64,000 nt of DNA from Azospirillaceae bacterium (GTDB lineage: Bacteria > Pseudomonadota > Alphaproteobacteria > Azospirillales > Azospirillaceae): NCBI GenBank assembly GCA_035645145.1, contig DASQNC010000068.1:62001-126000 (forward strand), read 5' to 3'. The notes under the pieces were generated by a model. The model did not search any database. It worked only from the letters and a program-made list of their open reading frames with translations, and was not told the origin of the DNA. Positions 44,774-53,489 of this stretch are shown here, piece by piece (the first letter of the stretch is position 1; each line of letters starts with the position of its first letter). The position numbers and the translations under genes were made by a program.

Positions 44774-46666
44774 ATGCTTCAAATCCAGGATCTCACATAC
44801 CGGGTGGGCGGCCGGCTGCTCCTCGACCGCGCCAGCGTCACCATCCCCGCCGGCCACCGGGCCGCGATCGTGGGCCGGAACGGAACCGGCAAGTCGACGC
44901 TCCTGAAGCTGATCGCCGGTGACCTCCAGGCCGATGGCGGAACCGTCAGCGTGCCCACCGGGGTGCGCATCGGTATGGTCGCGCAGGAAGCCCCGTCCGG
45001 CGATGCAACCCTGCTGGAAACGGTCCTGGCCGCGGACAAGGAGCGGTCCGCCCTGCTCGCGGAGGCGGAAGCCGCCGAGGATCCCGTGCGGATCGGCGAA
45101 ATCCACGCGCGCCTGTCGGATATCGATGCCCACGGCGCCCCGGCGCGCGCCGCCCAGATTCTGGCCGGCCTCGGGTTCGACCATGCGGCCCAGCAGCGGC
45201 CGTGCAGCGACTTTTCCGGCGGCTGGCGGATGCGCGTCGCCCTGGCCGGCGTGCTGTTCGCCGCCCCCGACCTCCTGCTGCTGGACGAGCCGACGAACCA
45301 CCTGGACCTGGAAGCCACGGTCTGGCTGCAGAACTTCCTGCGCGGCTACCCGCACACGCTGCTGATCGTCAGCCACGACCGCGACCTCCTGAACGCCGTC
45401 CCCACCACGACGGTCCATCTGGACCAGATGAAGCTCACCGCCTACGCGGGTGGCTTCGACCAGTTCGAACGCACCCGCCGTGCCAACCTGGAGCGGCTGG
45501 AGGCCCTGCGCACCAAGCAGGAACAGCAGCGCCGGCACATGCAGGCGTTCGTCGACCGGTTCCGCTACAAGGCATCGAAGGCCCGTCAGGCGCAGAGTCG
45601 GATCAAGGCGCTCGAACGCATGCAGCCGATCGCCGAGGTGCTGGGCGAAACGCCGGTCCGGTTCGACTTCCCCTCGCCCGGCCCCGTGGCGCCGCCGCTG
45701 ATCACGCTGGATCGCGTTGCCATTGGCTATGGGGATCGTCCGGTCCTCCGGAACATCGGCCTGCGGATCGACCCCGACGACCGCATTGCACTGCTGGGGG
45801 CGAACGGCAACGGCAAGTCCACGCTGATCAAGCTGCTGGCGGGACGCTTGGCCCCGATGTCGGGGGAGATGCATCGGCCGGGCAAGCTGAAGATCGGGTA
45901 TTTCGCGCAGCATCAGGCGGACGAGTTCGACCTGTCCGCCACCGCACTGGCCTTTACCGCGCGGCACATGCCCGATGCGCCCGAGGAAAAGGTGCGCGCC
46001 CACCTCGGCCGATTCGGCTTTCCCCAGGACCGGGCGGAAACCCGGATCGGCGACATGTCCGGCGGGGAAAAGGCGCGGCTGCTGTTCGCCCTGATGAGCC
46101 GCGAGGCGCCGCACATCCTGCTGCTGGACGAGCCGACCAACCACCTGGACATCCAAAGCCGCGAGGCGCTGGTCGAGGCGATCAACGGATTCGAGGGCGC
46201 CGTCATCGTCATCAGCCACGATCCCCACCTGATCCGCCTGACCGCGGACCGGCTGTGGCTGGTCGCGGACGGCACCGCCAAACCGTTCGACGGCGACCTC
46301 GAGGACTACGAGCGGCTATTGCTGGACCAGCGCCGGACGGAACGGGCCGAGGGGCGCGACGGCCAGGCCGCGGGTCCGAACCGGCGCGACCAGCGGCGCA
46401 ACGCGGCCGAACTGCGTGCGCAACTGGCGCCTTTGCGCAAGGCCGCACAGGACGCCGAGAAGCTGGTCGACCGGCTCACGGCGCAGCGCAAAACCCTGTC
46501 CGACCGCTTGGCGGATCCCGCCCTCTACGCCGGACCGGCCGACGCGGTCACCCGCCTCCAGATCGAGTTGGGGGAGCTGGACAAGCGTTTGGCGGACGCC
46601 GAGGAAACGTGGCTATCGGCGCAAGAAGCGCTTGAGTCCGCGGCCGCGGAGCTGGGTGCGGCGTAA
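44774..46666 (+). CDS. ABC-F family ATPase (YheS/Uup-like)
   Basis: 630 aa with two fused ABC ATPase domains and no membrane part. Domain 1 has Walker A GRNGTGKSTLL, signature FSGGWRMRVALAGVL and Walker B LLLLDEPTNHLDLEA. Domain 2 has GANGNGKSTLIKLL, MSGGEKARLLFALM and LLLDEPTNHLDIQS. Between them is the basic P-site linker (about 245-310, RRHMQAFVDRFRYKASKARQ). The C-terminal coiled coil covers about 555-628. ABC-F proteins act on ribosomes; this arrangement is closest to YheS or Uup. It diverges from ndk. ATG at 44774 was chosen because it begins the first domain; no strong Shine-Dalgarno precedes it. Confidence 0.92.
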   Translation: MLQIQDLTYRVGGRLLLDRASVTIPAGHRAAIVGRNGTGKSTLLKLIAGDLQADGGTVSVPTGVRIGMVAQEAPSGDATLLETVLAADKERSALLAEAEAAEDPVRIGEIHARLSDIDAHGAPARAAQILAGLGFDHAAQQRPCSDFSGGWRMRVALAGVLFAAPDLLLLDEPTNHLDLEATVWLQNFLRGYPHTLLIVSHDRDLLNAVPTTTVHLDQMKLTAYAGGFDQFERTRRANLERLEALRTKQEQQRRHMQAFVDRFRYKASKARQAQSRIKALERMQPIAEVLGETPVRFDFPSPGPVAPPLITLDRVAIGYGDRPVLRNIGLRIDPDDRIALLGANGNGKSTLIKLLAGRLAPMSGEMHRPGKLKIGYFAQHQADEFDLSATALAFTARHMPDAPEEKVRAHLGRFGFPQDRAETRIGDMSGGEKARLLFALMSREAPHILLLDEPTNHLDIQSREALVEAINGFEGAVIVISHDPHLIRLTADRLWLVADGTAKPFDGDLEDYERLLLDQRRTERAEGRDGQAAGPNRRDQRRNAAELRAQLAPLRKAAQDAEKLVDRLTAQRKTLSDRLADPALYAGPADAVTRLQIELGELDKRLADAEETWLSAQEALESAAAELGAA

Positions 46667-46756
46667 TCGAACGCACGTCATATGCAAGTTCATGCCTTGG
46701 AACATTCGCGTTTTGCTGCCATTTAGGCCGCGAGCACCGCTGCAAAGGCACGAGTG

Positions 46757-47362
46757 ATGACGCTGCACGTCCCGAACACGCAATCTCGCGCGCCGAGCAA
46801 CACGCCCTCGGCGGCCGCGCTGTTCTTCAAGCGCTGGATCGCGAACCCGCTCAGCATGGGTTCGGTGACCCCTTCGTCCGCGACCCTGCGCCGGCACATC
46901 GCGCGCAACGTGATCTGCGGCGACGACGAGATCGTCGTGGAATTCGGCGGTGGCACCGGCGCCATCACCCAGGGCCTGCTTGAGAACGGCATTCCGTCCA
47001 GCAAGCTCTACACCCTCGAGATCGACGGCGAGCTGGCCAACTACCTGCGCGCCCACTTCCCGACGGTCAACATCGTCGAGGGCGATGCGCGGCAGGCGGA
47101 CGCCCTGATCCCGGCGCAGTATGTCGGCAAGGTCGGGACCGTGGTGGTCGGCATTCCCATGGTGATGCTGCCGCTCGACCTCCAGCGCGAGATCGTCGAC
47201 GCGATCTTCCGCATCATGCCGGCGGGCCGCCGCTTCCTGCTCTACACCTATTGCATCAACTCGCCCCTGCCGACCGAGAAGCTGGGCCTGAAGGCGGAGC
47301 GTCTGGTGTGGACGCCGCTGAACATCCCGCCGGCATCGGTCTTCGCCTACTCCAAGGCGTAA
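46757..47362 (+). CDS. PmtA-like phospholipid N-methyltransferase
   Basis: 201 aa class I SAM methyltransferase. FFKRWIANPLSMGSVTPSS is the pattern seen before motif I in phosphatidylethanolamine N-methyltransferases of the PmtA type and in KsgA-related enzymes. Motif I is VVEFGGGTGAITQGLL, and YTLEIDGELANYL and VGDAR-like IVEGDARQADAL follow. No membrane helix is present. If it is PmtA, it makes phosphatidylcholine from phosphatidylethanolamine, common in Rhodospirillales; activity on other substrates is possible. GTG at 46754 directly precedes the chosen ATG. It is 90 bp after the ABC-F gene. Confidence 0.78.
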   Translation: MTLHVPNTQSRAPSNTPSAAALFFKRWIANPLSMGSVTPSSATLRRHIARNVICGDDEIVVEFGGGTGAITQGLLENGIPSSKLYTLEIDGELANYLRAHFPTVNIVEGDARQADALIPAQYVGKVGTVVVGIPMVMLPLDLQREIVDAIFRIMPAGRRFLLYTYCINSPLPTEKLGLKAERLVWTPLNIPPASVFAYSKA

Positions 47363-47393
47363 CCCCGCCCCGACCTCCCGCACTCTGCCCAAC

Positions 47394-47421
47394 CCCTGCC
47401 GTCAGGTCTTCCGCGGCAGGG
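47394..47421. terminator. Hairpin between convergent pmtA-like and SDR genes
   Basis: CCCTGCCG (47394-47401) and CGGCAGGG (47414-47421), perfect 8 bp with a 12-base loop, overlapping the SDR stop codon. Weak evidence of a shared terminator. Confidence 0.35.
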
Positions 47422-48163
47422 CGCGCAGGATCATCTCGGTCCAGGACGGCGGAACCACGCCGATCGCCCATGCCATGGCATAGGACGGCCACGGAAAGGC
47501 GATCCGTGGCCGTCCCCGCTCCAGCCCCTTGGCAATGATGCGCGCAGCCCGGTCGGCGGTCATCAGGAACGGCATGGGAAAGCGGTTCACCGCGGTTATC
47601 CGGCTTTCCACGAAGCCGGGGCAAACCACGCTCACCTCGACGCCGTCCCCCCAAAGTTCGCCGCGCAACGCTTCGCCATAGATCCGCACGGCCGCCTTCG
47701 AAGCACAATAGGCGGGGGCACCGGGAAATCCCCGGAACCCGGCGAGCGACGACACGATCGCAAGTTGGCCGCGCCGCCGCGCCCGCATGGCCGGGATCAG
47801 CGGATGCAGGGTGTTCAGCACACCATCGACATTCACCTGGAGAATGCGCCGGGCCTGCGCCTCGCTTTCCGTGCCCTGTCCCGATCCGGCGGAGATGCCG
47901 GCATTGGCGACGCACAGGTCCACGGGTGCTGCCGCGTCGATGTCGGCCAGCCATGCCGCCATCGCGCCCCGGTCGGCGACATCGACCTGCGCGGTACGCA
48001 CACGGGCACCGAGGGCGGCGCATCGGGCCGCCACACCGGCCAGCCGATCCGGGTCGCGCCCGGTCAGGGCCAGATCCACCCCCGGCCGGGCGTAGAACCG
48101 GGCCAACGCCTCGCCGATGCCGCTGGATCCGCCGGTGATGACAATGGAAGTCGGGTTGCGCAT
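47402..48163 (-). CDS. Short-chain dehydrogenase/reductase
   Basis: 253 aa classical SDR. The cofactor motif is GGSSGIGEALARF, followed by ANAGIS, and the full catalytic triad is present: Ser139, Tyr152 and Lys156 (VSSLAG, AYCASKAAV). The C-terminal 50 residues form a hydrophobic extension with WPSYAMAWAIGVVPPSW, typical of membrane-associated or lipid-acting SDRs. Substrate is unknown. I chose ATG at 48163 (MRNPTSIVITGG). It diverges from yicC. Confidence 0.88.
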   Translation of the reverse strand: MRNPTSIVITGGSSGIGEALARFYARPGVDLALTGRDPDRLAGVAARCAALGARVRTAQVDVADRGAMAAWLADIDAAAPVDLCVANAGISAGSGQGTESEAQARRILQVNVDGVLNTLHPLIPAMRARRRGQLAIVSSLAGFRGFPGAPAYCASKAAVRIYGEALRGELWGDGVEVSVVCPGFVESRITAVNRFPMPFLMTADRAARIIAKGLERGRPRIAFPWPSYAMAWAIGVVPPSWTEMILRALPRKT

Positions 48164-48255
48164 GGCGGTCCGGCGGTCGCTTATCGGCACGAATCTTGTT
48201 GGCGATGCGGGGGCGGGCTATAAGCCCCCACCCGGTGGGAGTTATCGAGGCAGCC

Positions 48256-49155
48256 TTGTCCAACCGCAGCATCGTGTCCAGCATGACGGGATTCGCCCGC
48301 GCCGAGGGCGCGGTGGATGCCCATGCCTGGGCCGTCGAAATCAAGAGCGTCAACGGGCGCGGCCTTGACGTGCGCTGCCGGCTGCCGGGCGGCCTCGACG
48401 CCCTGGAGCCCGTGGCCCGATCCCTTGCCACCCAGAAGCTGAAGCGCGGGAACGTCTCGATCACGGTGACACTCAACCGGACCACCGAGGGCGGCCAGAT
48501 CCGCGTCAACCGGGCGCTCCTGGCCGAGTTGATCGCGGTCGCCCGGGAAATCGAAGGCATGGGCGCCGCGCCGCCCCGTGTCGATGCACTGCTGACGGTG
48601 CGCGGCGTCATCGAAAGCGGCAACGACGAATCCGACACGCCGGAGCTGCGCGCCCGGCTGGAAGCGGCCGTCTCGAACGGCCTCGCGCAGGCCATGGACC
48701 AGCTTATCCAGGGACGAACCGCGGAGGGCCGGCACTTGGCGGCCCTGCTGCACGGTCATATCGACGAGATCGAACGCCTGACGGCCGCGGCGGCGGCATC
48801 GGCAGCCGCGCAACCGGACGCGCTGCGGGCCCGCCTGAAGGCGCAACTGGACGAGATCCTGGGCGCGGCCGCATCGGTCCCCGAAGAACGGCTGGCCCAG
48901 GAATTGGCACTGGCGGTCGGACGGAGCGACGTTCGGGAGGAACTCGACCGTCTCCGCGCCCATGTGGATGGCGCACGGACGCTGCTGGCCGAGGGCGGCG
49001 CCATCGGGCGGCGGTTCGATTTCCTGTGCCAGGAATTCAATCGCGAAGCCAATACGCTCTGCTCGAAGTCGGCCGATGTGGCGCTCACCCGCATCGGGCT
49101 CGATCTCAAGGCCGCCATCGAGCAGTTGCGCGAACAGGTTCAGAACGTGGAATGA
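48256..49155 (+). CDS. yicC: YicC/YloC family endoribonuclease
   Basis: 299 aa. SMTGFARAEGAVDAHAW and LRSVNGRGLD-like IKSVNGRGLDVRCRLPGG at the N-terminus, and the C-terminal DUF1732 with GRRFDFLCQEFNREANTLCS, define the family. E. coli YicC has been reported to act on RNA, in particular RyhB decay; that is family knowledge. The start is probably TTG at 48256 with GAGG at 48247-48250; GTG 48235 or ATG 48283 are alternatives. It overlaps the gmk start by four bp; yicC-gmk is a conserved pair. Confidence 0.9.
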   Translation: MSNRSIVSSMTGFARAEGAVDAHAWAVEIKSVNGRGLDVRCRLPGGLDALEPVARSLATQKLKRGNVSITVTLNRTTEGGQIRVNRALLAELIAVAREIEGMGAAPPRVDALLTVRGVIESGNDESDTPELRARLEAAVSNGLAQAMDQLIQGRTAEGRHLAALLHGHIDEIERLTAAAAASAAAQPDALRARLKAQLDEILGAAASVPEERLAQELALAVGRSDVREELDRLRAHVDGARTLLAEGGAIGRRFDFLCQEFNREANTLCSKSADVALTRIGLDLKAAIEQLREQVQNVE

Positions 49156-49835
49156 CCCCCGCGACCCTTCAACCCGAAGTCATCCACGCCGGCGTCGGCG
49201 CCAGCGGCCCCATCGCACGGCGCGGCCTGATGCTCGTGCTGTCCTCGCCGTCGGGCGCGGGCAAGACGTCGATCTCGCGCCGTCTGCTCGAACGCCATCC
49301 CGACCTGACCATGTCGGTGTCGGTCACCACGCGCCAGAAGCGGCCGGGCGAGGTGGACGGCGTCCACTACCACTTCATCCAACAGGACGTGTTCGACGGC
49401 ATGGTCGCCGCGGGCGAGCTGATGGAATACGCCCAAGTGTTCGGGCGCAGCTACGGGACCCCTCGGGCGCCGGTTGAAGCCGCCCTGGGCGCCGGCAAGG
49501 ATGTGCTGTTCGACATCGACTGGCAGGGCACCCAGCAGCTCGCCGCACGGGCGGGCGAGGATCTGGTGTCGGTGTTCATCCTGCCCCCCTCGGCGGAGGA
49601 GCTTGAACGCCGCCTGCGCGGACGGGCACAGGACAGCAACGAGGAGATCACGCGGCGCATGTCCAAGGCGTCGAACGAGATCAGCCACTGGCCCGAATAC
49701 GAATACGTGATCCTGAACCGCGACCTGGATGAGAGCGTCGCCCAGGTGGAAGCCATCCTGACCGCCGAACGGCTGCGCCGCCGTCGGCAGGTCGGGTTGA
49801 TGGACTTCGTCCGGAACCTCCGCGCGGGGCTCTGA
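49152..49835 (+). CDS. gmk: Guanylate kinase
   Basis: 227 aa, phosphorylates GMP with ATP. The P-loop is LSSPSGAGKTSISRRL (about residues 31-46), followed by SVSVTTRQKRPGEVDGVHYH and DVLFDIDWQGTQQL. The N-terminal 20 residues before the P-loop are an extension. Its ATG overlaps the yicC stop, implying translational coupling. It is convergent with rsmA. Confidence 0.97.
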   Translation: MTPATLQPEVIHAGVGASGPIARRGLMLVLSSPSGAGKTSISRRLLERHPDLTMSVSVTTRQKRPGEVDGVHYHFIQQDVFDGMVAAGELMEYAQVFGRSYGTPRAPVEAALGAGKDVLFDIDWQGTQQLAARAGEDLVSVFILPPSAEELERRLRGRAQDSNEEITRRMSKASNEISHWPEYEYVILNRDLDESVAQVEAILTAERLRRRRQVGLMDFVRNLRAGL

Positions 49836-49842
49836 TCCCACC

Positions 49843-49871
49843 CGCCGTTCCCGCCGGCTGCGGGGACGGCG
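49843..49871. terminator. Hairpin between gmk and rsmA
   Basis: CGCCGTTCCCG (49843-49853), loop CCGGCTG, CGGGGACGGCG (49861-49871): 11 bp with one T-G wobble, in the 39-bp gap between the convergent genes. Probably a shared terminator; no T-run. Confidence 0.5.
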
Positions 49872-49874
49872 CGT

Positions 49875-50810
49875 TCAACAATCGGATTGGGGGTCGGACG
49901 GTGGGCCGGACGGTGGGCCGGGCACGGGACCCGACGGAACCTGCCGTGCCGCCTTCGGCCTACGGGCGGCGTGGGCACGGGCGATGGCGGCGAAGCCGGA
50001 CACGTCGACCTCCTCCGCACGCATGGTGGGCTGAAGGCCGGCCTCCGCGATCAGCGCCTCGGCATCGCCGAGCGGCTTCAGGCTTTGGCGCAGCATCTTG
50101 CGGCGCTGCCCGAACGCCGCCGCCGTGACGGCTTCGAACGCCTCCCACGGGGCCGGCTCGGGTGCCGCGCGCGGCGTCAGGTGGACCACGGCCGAATTCA
50201 CCTTCGGCGGCGGCGTGAACGCCCGCGCGGGCAGGTTGAAAAGCACCCGGGCATCGGCCCGCCACTGGGCGATCACCGACAGGCGCCCATACGCCTTGCT
50301 GCCGGGCTTGGCGACGATGCGATCCGCCACCTCCTGCTGGAACATGAGCGTCAGCGAGCGGTAGGCGTCGAGCCGGCGGAGCCACCCCAGCAGAAGCAGG
50401 GTCCCGACATTGTAGGGCAGGTTCGCCACCACCGCGCGCGGCGCCGGCAGGCTTTCGGCCCCATCGAACCCCAAGGCGTCCGCCTCGACCAGCCGCAGCC
50501 GTCCGGAATAAGCGGCCGCCACGTCCTGAAGGGCCTCGATGCAACGGCTGTCGCGCTCGACCGCGACCACCTCGCGGGCGTCGCTTTCCAACAGGGCGCG
50601 GGTCAGCCCGCCCGGTCCCGGCCCGACCTCCAGCACCGAGACACCGTTCAGATCGCCCGCCGCGCGGACAATCCGGCGGGTGAGGTTCAGGTCCAGAAGG
50701 AAGTGCTGGCCGAGCGACTTGCGCGCGTCGAGGCCGTGGCGGGCGATGACCTCGCGCAGCGGCGGAAGCGCGCCCTCCCCGGCCGCGGCGTCAGATCCGG
50801 GTATCGACAT
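49875..50810 (-). CDS. rsmA: 16S rRNA dimethyltransferase RsmA (KsgA)
   Basis: 311 aa. It dimethylates two adjacent adenosines near the 3' end of 16S rRNA late in 30S assembly. Motifs: [21 protein letters not shown] motif [18 protein letters not shown], and [11 protein letters not shown] with the catalytic NLPY. A Pro/Ser-rich tail of about 25 residues ([14 protein letters not shown]) extends past the usual end and is probably disordered. It overlaps surA by 20 bp. In many proteobacteria pdxA sits between surA and rsmA; here it does not. Confidence 0.96.
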   Translation of the reverse strand: MSIPGSDAAAGEGALPPLREVIARHGLDARKSLGQHFLLDLNLTRRIVRAAGDLNGVSVLEVGPGPGGLTRALLESDAREVVAVERDSRCIEALQDVAAAYSGRLRLVEADALGFDGAESLPAPRAVVANLPYNVGTLLLLGWLRRLDAYRSLTLMFQQEVADRIVAKPGSKAYGRLSVIAQWRADARVLFNLPARAFTPPPKVNSAVVHLTPRAAPEPAPWEAFEAVTAAAFGQRRKMLRQSLKPLGDAEALIAEAGLQPTMRAEEVDVSGFAAIARAHAARRPKAARQVPSGPVPGPPSGPPSDPQSDC

Positions 50811-52158
50811 AAGCCGCGCGCCGCAAATCGCGCAACAGGCGCCGGGTCAGCATTTCCAGCCGCTCCGCGCCGATCCGCATGGCGACCTTCTCGCGGTCGG
50901 GCGTGGCGCTGGTGTTGTCCACCCGGTCGCAGAGCGCCACGATCTGGAAGCCGTCCGGCGTCCGCAGCACGGGCGAAGTCTGGCCCGGCTCCAGCCCCTG
51001 GATCAGACGCACCAACTCGGGCGAAAGCTGCCCGACGCGGGACCGGTTCTCCGGCGAAATCGTCGCCCCGGCCCCCTTGACGGCCGCATCGGCCGCGGCA
51101 CAGTTCCCGACCTTGGCGCGCAGGTTTTCCAGCTTGTCCGAGAACGAGAGGATTTCGAAGGCATCAAGGGCTTCGGGCGGCTTCAGCGTGACAATGCGCA
51201 ACGACACTTCGATGTCGTTCGGATCGCTGGCGGAAACCTTCCGCCGGTCGCGCAGATAAAGGATGTGCCAACCCGTGGCGGACCGGACCGGCGGCGAGAT
51301 CATGCCGGGCTGGAGCCGCGGCAGCACCTCGTCCAGCTCCTCCGGCAATTGCCCCTGCTGAACCCAGCCGAGTTCCCCGCCGTTGGCCGCGCCGGCCGAT
51401 TGCGAGAACTGGCGTGCCACCTGGACGAAGGGCGCCCCGCCGCGCATCTGGTCCACCAGCCGGTCCGCGACCTGCCGCACGTCGTCGTCCTGCTCCGGCC
51501 GGTCGACCGACAGGAAGATTTCGTTCACCAGGTACTCGGGCTTGCCGATGCTTTCGGTCAGCTGCTGGACGGCCGCATCGATGTCCTCGTCGCTCACCTG
51601 GACGTTCGGGCGCAGCCGCCGCTGCACCAGCTTCGACCACAGCAGTGCGGACCGGACCTGGGCCTCCACCGCCGACATGGGGACCCGGTTCTGCCCCATC
51701 ACCGCCTTGAACTGATCGACGTTCATACGGTTCTGGGCGGCGATCTGTTCGACCCCGCGCTTGACCTCGTCGGCGCTCACACTGACGTTCGCGCGCCGCG
51801 CCTCCTGCCGCTGCAACGTCTCGTCGATCAGGGTGCGCAGCACCTGCGGCCGGATGCGCTCGCGCGACTCCGGCGTATCCGGCAGGTTGGCGCCCAGGAT
51901 CACCAGCCGCTCGCGTGCCGCCAGATCGGACAATGTGATGGGCTCGTCGTTCACCACCGCGGCGATCCGCTCGAGCGTCTGCCCACGGGGGGCGTCGGAC
52001 GGCTGTTCCGCCTGGGGTTGGGGCCCGGGCTGTGCCGGCTGCGGCCGTTGCGGCGTCGAACGCGGCTGCTGGCCCAGGGCGGCCGACGGCAATGCGGATG
52101 TCGCCAAGACCGTGGCCAGAATGGCAACCGTGGCGGCTAGGAAGGTTTTACGCAACAT
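50791..52158 (-). CDS. surA: Periplasmic chaperone/peptidyl-prolyl isomerase SurA
   Basis: 455 aa. A signal peptide (1-29, ending SALG) is followed by a Pro/Gln-rich linker of about 30 residues, [18 protein letters not shown]. The SurA N-domain has [18 protein letters not shown]. One clear parvulin (PpiC) domain lies near 205-310, with [20 protein letters not shown] and [11 protein letters not shown]; the second region is degenerate, less recognisable than in E. coli. SurA escorts outer-membrane proteins to BamA and, in E. coli, assists LptD. Here lptG precedes it by 78 bp but lptD is absent. Confidence 0.92.
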   Translation of the reverse strand: MLRKTFLAATVAILATVLATSALPSAALGQQPRSTPQRPQPAQPGPQPQAEQPSDAPRGQTLERIAAVVNDEPITLSDLAARERLVILGANLPDTPESRERIRPQVLRTLIDETLQRQEARRANVSVSADEVKRGVEQIAAQNRMNVDQFKAVMGQNRVPMSAVEAQVRSALLWSKLVQRRLRPNVQVSDEDIDAAVQQLTESIGKPEYLVNEIFLSVDRPEQDDDVRQVADRLVDQMRGGAPFVQVARQFSQSAGAANGGELGWVQQGQLPEELDEVLPRLQPGMISPPVRSATGWHILYLRDRRKVSASDPNDIEVSLRIVTLKPPEALDAFEILSFSDKLENLRAKVGNCAAADAAVKGAGATISPENRSRVGQLSPELVRLIQGLEPGQTSPVLRTPDGFQIVALCDRVDNTSATPDREKVAMRIGAERLEMLTRRLLRDLRRAAYVDTRI

Positions 52159-52236
52159 GGCGGAGACGCGATCCGGACGAACGAAGGCGGGGGAGTTTGG
52201 GAACGGGCGCGTTCCAGCGCAACCATCTCAACAATT

Positions 52237-53325
52237 TCAACCATCCTCCAAGTGAAGGATGGCCGCCGTGCCGATGAGCAGGCCGGCCACGGCGGGGGCC
52301 CAGGCCGCCACCGCCACCGGCAGTGTTTCGGATCCGCCCAGAGCCAGGACGACGTCGCGGAGCAGGAACAGCAGGAAGCCGGTCGCCACCCCGGACACGA
52401 TCATGAACATGGGGCTGCCGCGCCTGGAAAGCCTAAGGGTGAAGGCCGCAGCGAACAGCACCATGGCGGCGAACACCACCGGTTGGGTCAGCATGGACTG
52501 GTAGTGCAGGCGGTGGCGCAGCGCCGACAGTCCCGCGGCCTCCAACGACCGGATGAACTGCGGCAGATCCCAGAATCCGATCGTCTCGGGCGGGGCGAAG
52601 CTGCTTTCGATGCGTTCCATGGTCAGATCGGTGGGCAGACGGTAGATGTCGTGTCTGACCGATGGTCGCCCCGCTTCGTGCACCCAGGCGTCGCGAATCC
52701 GCCACGCGCCCGGTTCGAGGACCGCCCCCTGCCCTTCGATGCGCAGGCTCACCTGGTTGAACCCCCGGAGCACGATGACGGTGACCGGCTGCAACTCGCG
52801 CTCGGGACCCGTCATGGTCTCGGCATGGATCAGGGCCTGACTGGCCTCGTCCCGCTGGGACAGCCAGATGCCGGAGCGGCCCACCTCGATAAGGCTGCCG
52901 CGGCCTTGCAGGTACCGGCTCTCCAACTGCTCGAACCGCCCGAGCATCAGGGCGCCCGTCGGATTGACGAACAGGATCTGCAGAACCCCCACCATGGCGG
53001 CGGCGGCCACCACCGGAGCCAGGAATTGCCAGGCCGAGATCCCGAACGCCCGCACCACGATCAGCTCACGCGAGCGCGTCATCTTCCAGAACAGGAACAT
53101 CGCGGAGAACAGCACCGCGAACGGGAACATCTGGAAGCCGATCTCGGGCAGCTTGAGCACCGTCATCACCATGACGACGCCGACCGGCACGTCGCGGTTC
53201 GCGGCACGGCGCAGAAGTTCGACCCCGTCCAAAAGCATGACGAGGGCGAACAACCCCATAAGGGTCGCCAGGAACAGCAGCATGTACTGCCGGAACAGGT
53301 AGCGCGAGAGTGTGGCGGCGTTCAT
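52237..53325 (-). CDS. lptG: LPS export permease LptG
   Basis: 362 aa YjgP/YjgQ-family protein. Three N-terminal helices (LSRYLFRQYMLLFLATLMGLF and onward), a periplasmic beta-jellyroll, and three C-terminal helices fit LptG/LptF. The LptB-contacting coupling region has MTRSRELIVVRAFGIS. LptG with LptF forms the transporter core that extracts LPS. LptG rather than LptF is judged by its position before surA and by SRYLFRQYM. No lptF lies upstream: the next gene, pepA, diverges. Either lptF is elsewhere or this protein pairs with a distant partner. Confidence 0.9.
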   Translation of the reverse strand: MNAATLSRYLFRQYMLLFLATLMGLFALVMLLDGVELLRRAANRDVPVGVVMVMTVLKLPEIGFQMFPFAVLFSAMFLFWKMTRSRELIVVRAFGISAWQFLAPVVAAAAMVGVLQILFVNPTGALMLGRFEQLESRYLQGRGSLIEVGRSGIWLSQRDEASQALIHAETMTGPERELQPVTVIVLRGFNQVSLRIEGQGAVLEPGAWRIRDAWVHEAGRPSVRHDIYRLPTDLTMERIESSFAPPETIGFWDLPQFIRSLEAAGLSALRHRLHYQSMLTQPVVFAAMVLFAAAFTLRLSRRGSPMFMIVSGVATGFLLFLLRDVVLALGGSETLPVAVAAWAPAVAGLLIGTAAILHLEDG

Positions 53326-53370
53326 GCCCCGTGCTCTGCCGGGCGGTTCGGTCGCAGGGTCGGCCCCGGC

Positions 53371-53399
53371 TTGACAGCGCCAGCGGCCTGTTCTTTATC
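53371..53399 (+). promoter_or_regulatory. Putative pepA promoter
   Basis: A perfect -35 TTGACA (53371-53376) with TTTATC (53394-53399) after 17 bp. The -10 matches consensus at three of six positions. It lies 91 bp upstream of pepA in the region shared with lptG. Confidence 0.5.
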
Positions 53400-53489
53400 G
53401 CCCAGACGCGCACGCGACAACCCCGCCCAAGGCTGACGCGGCTGCCCGCCGCAGGATGACGGGCCCGCCGACGCCTCGAAAGGACAATC

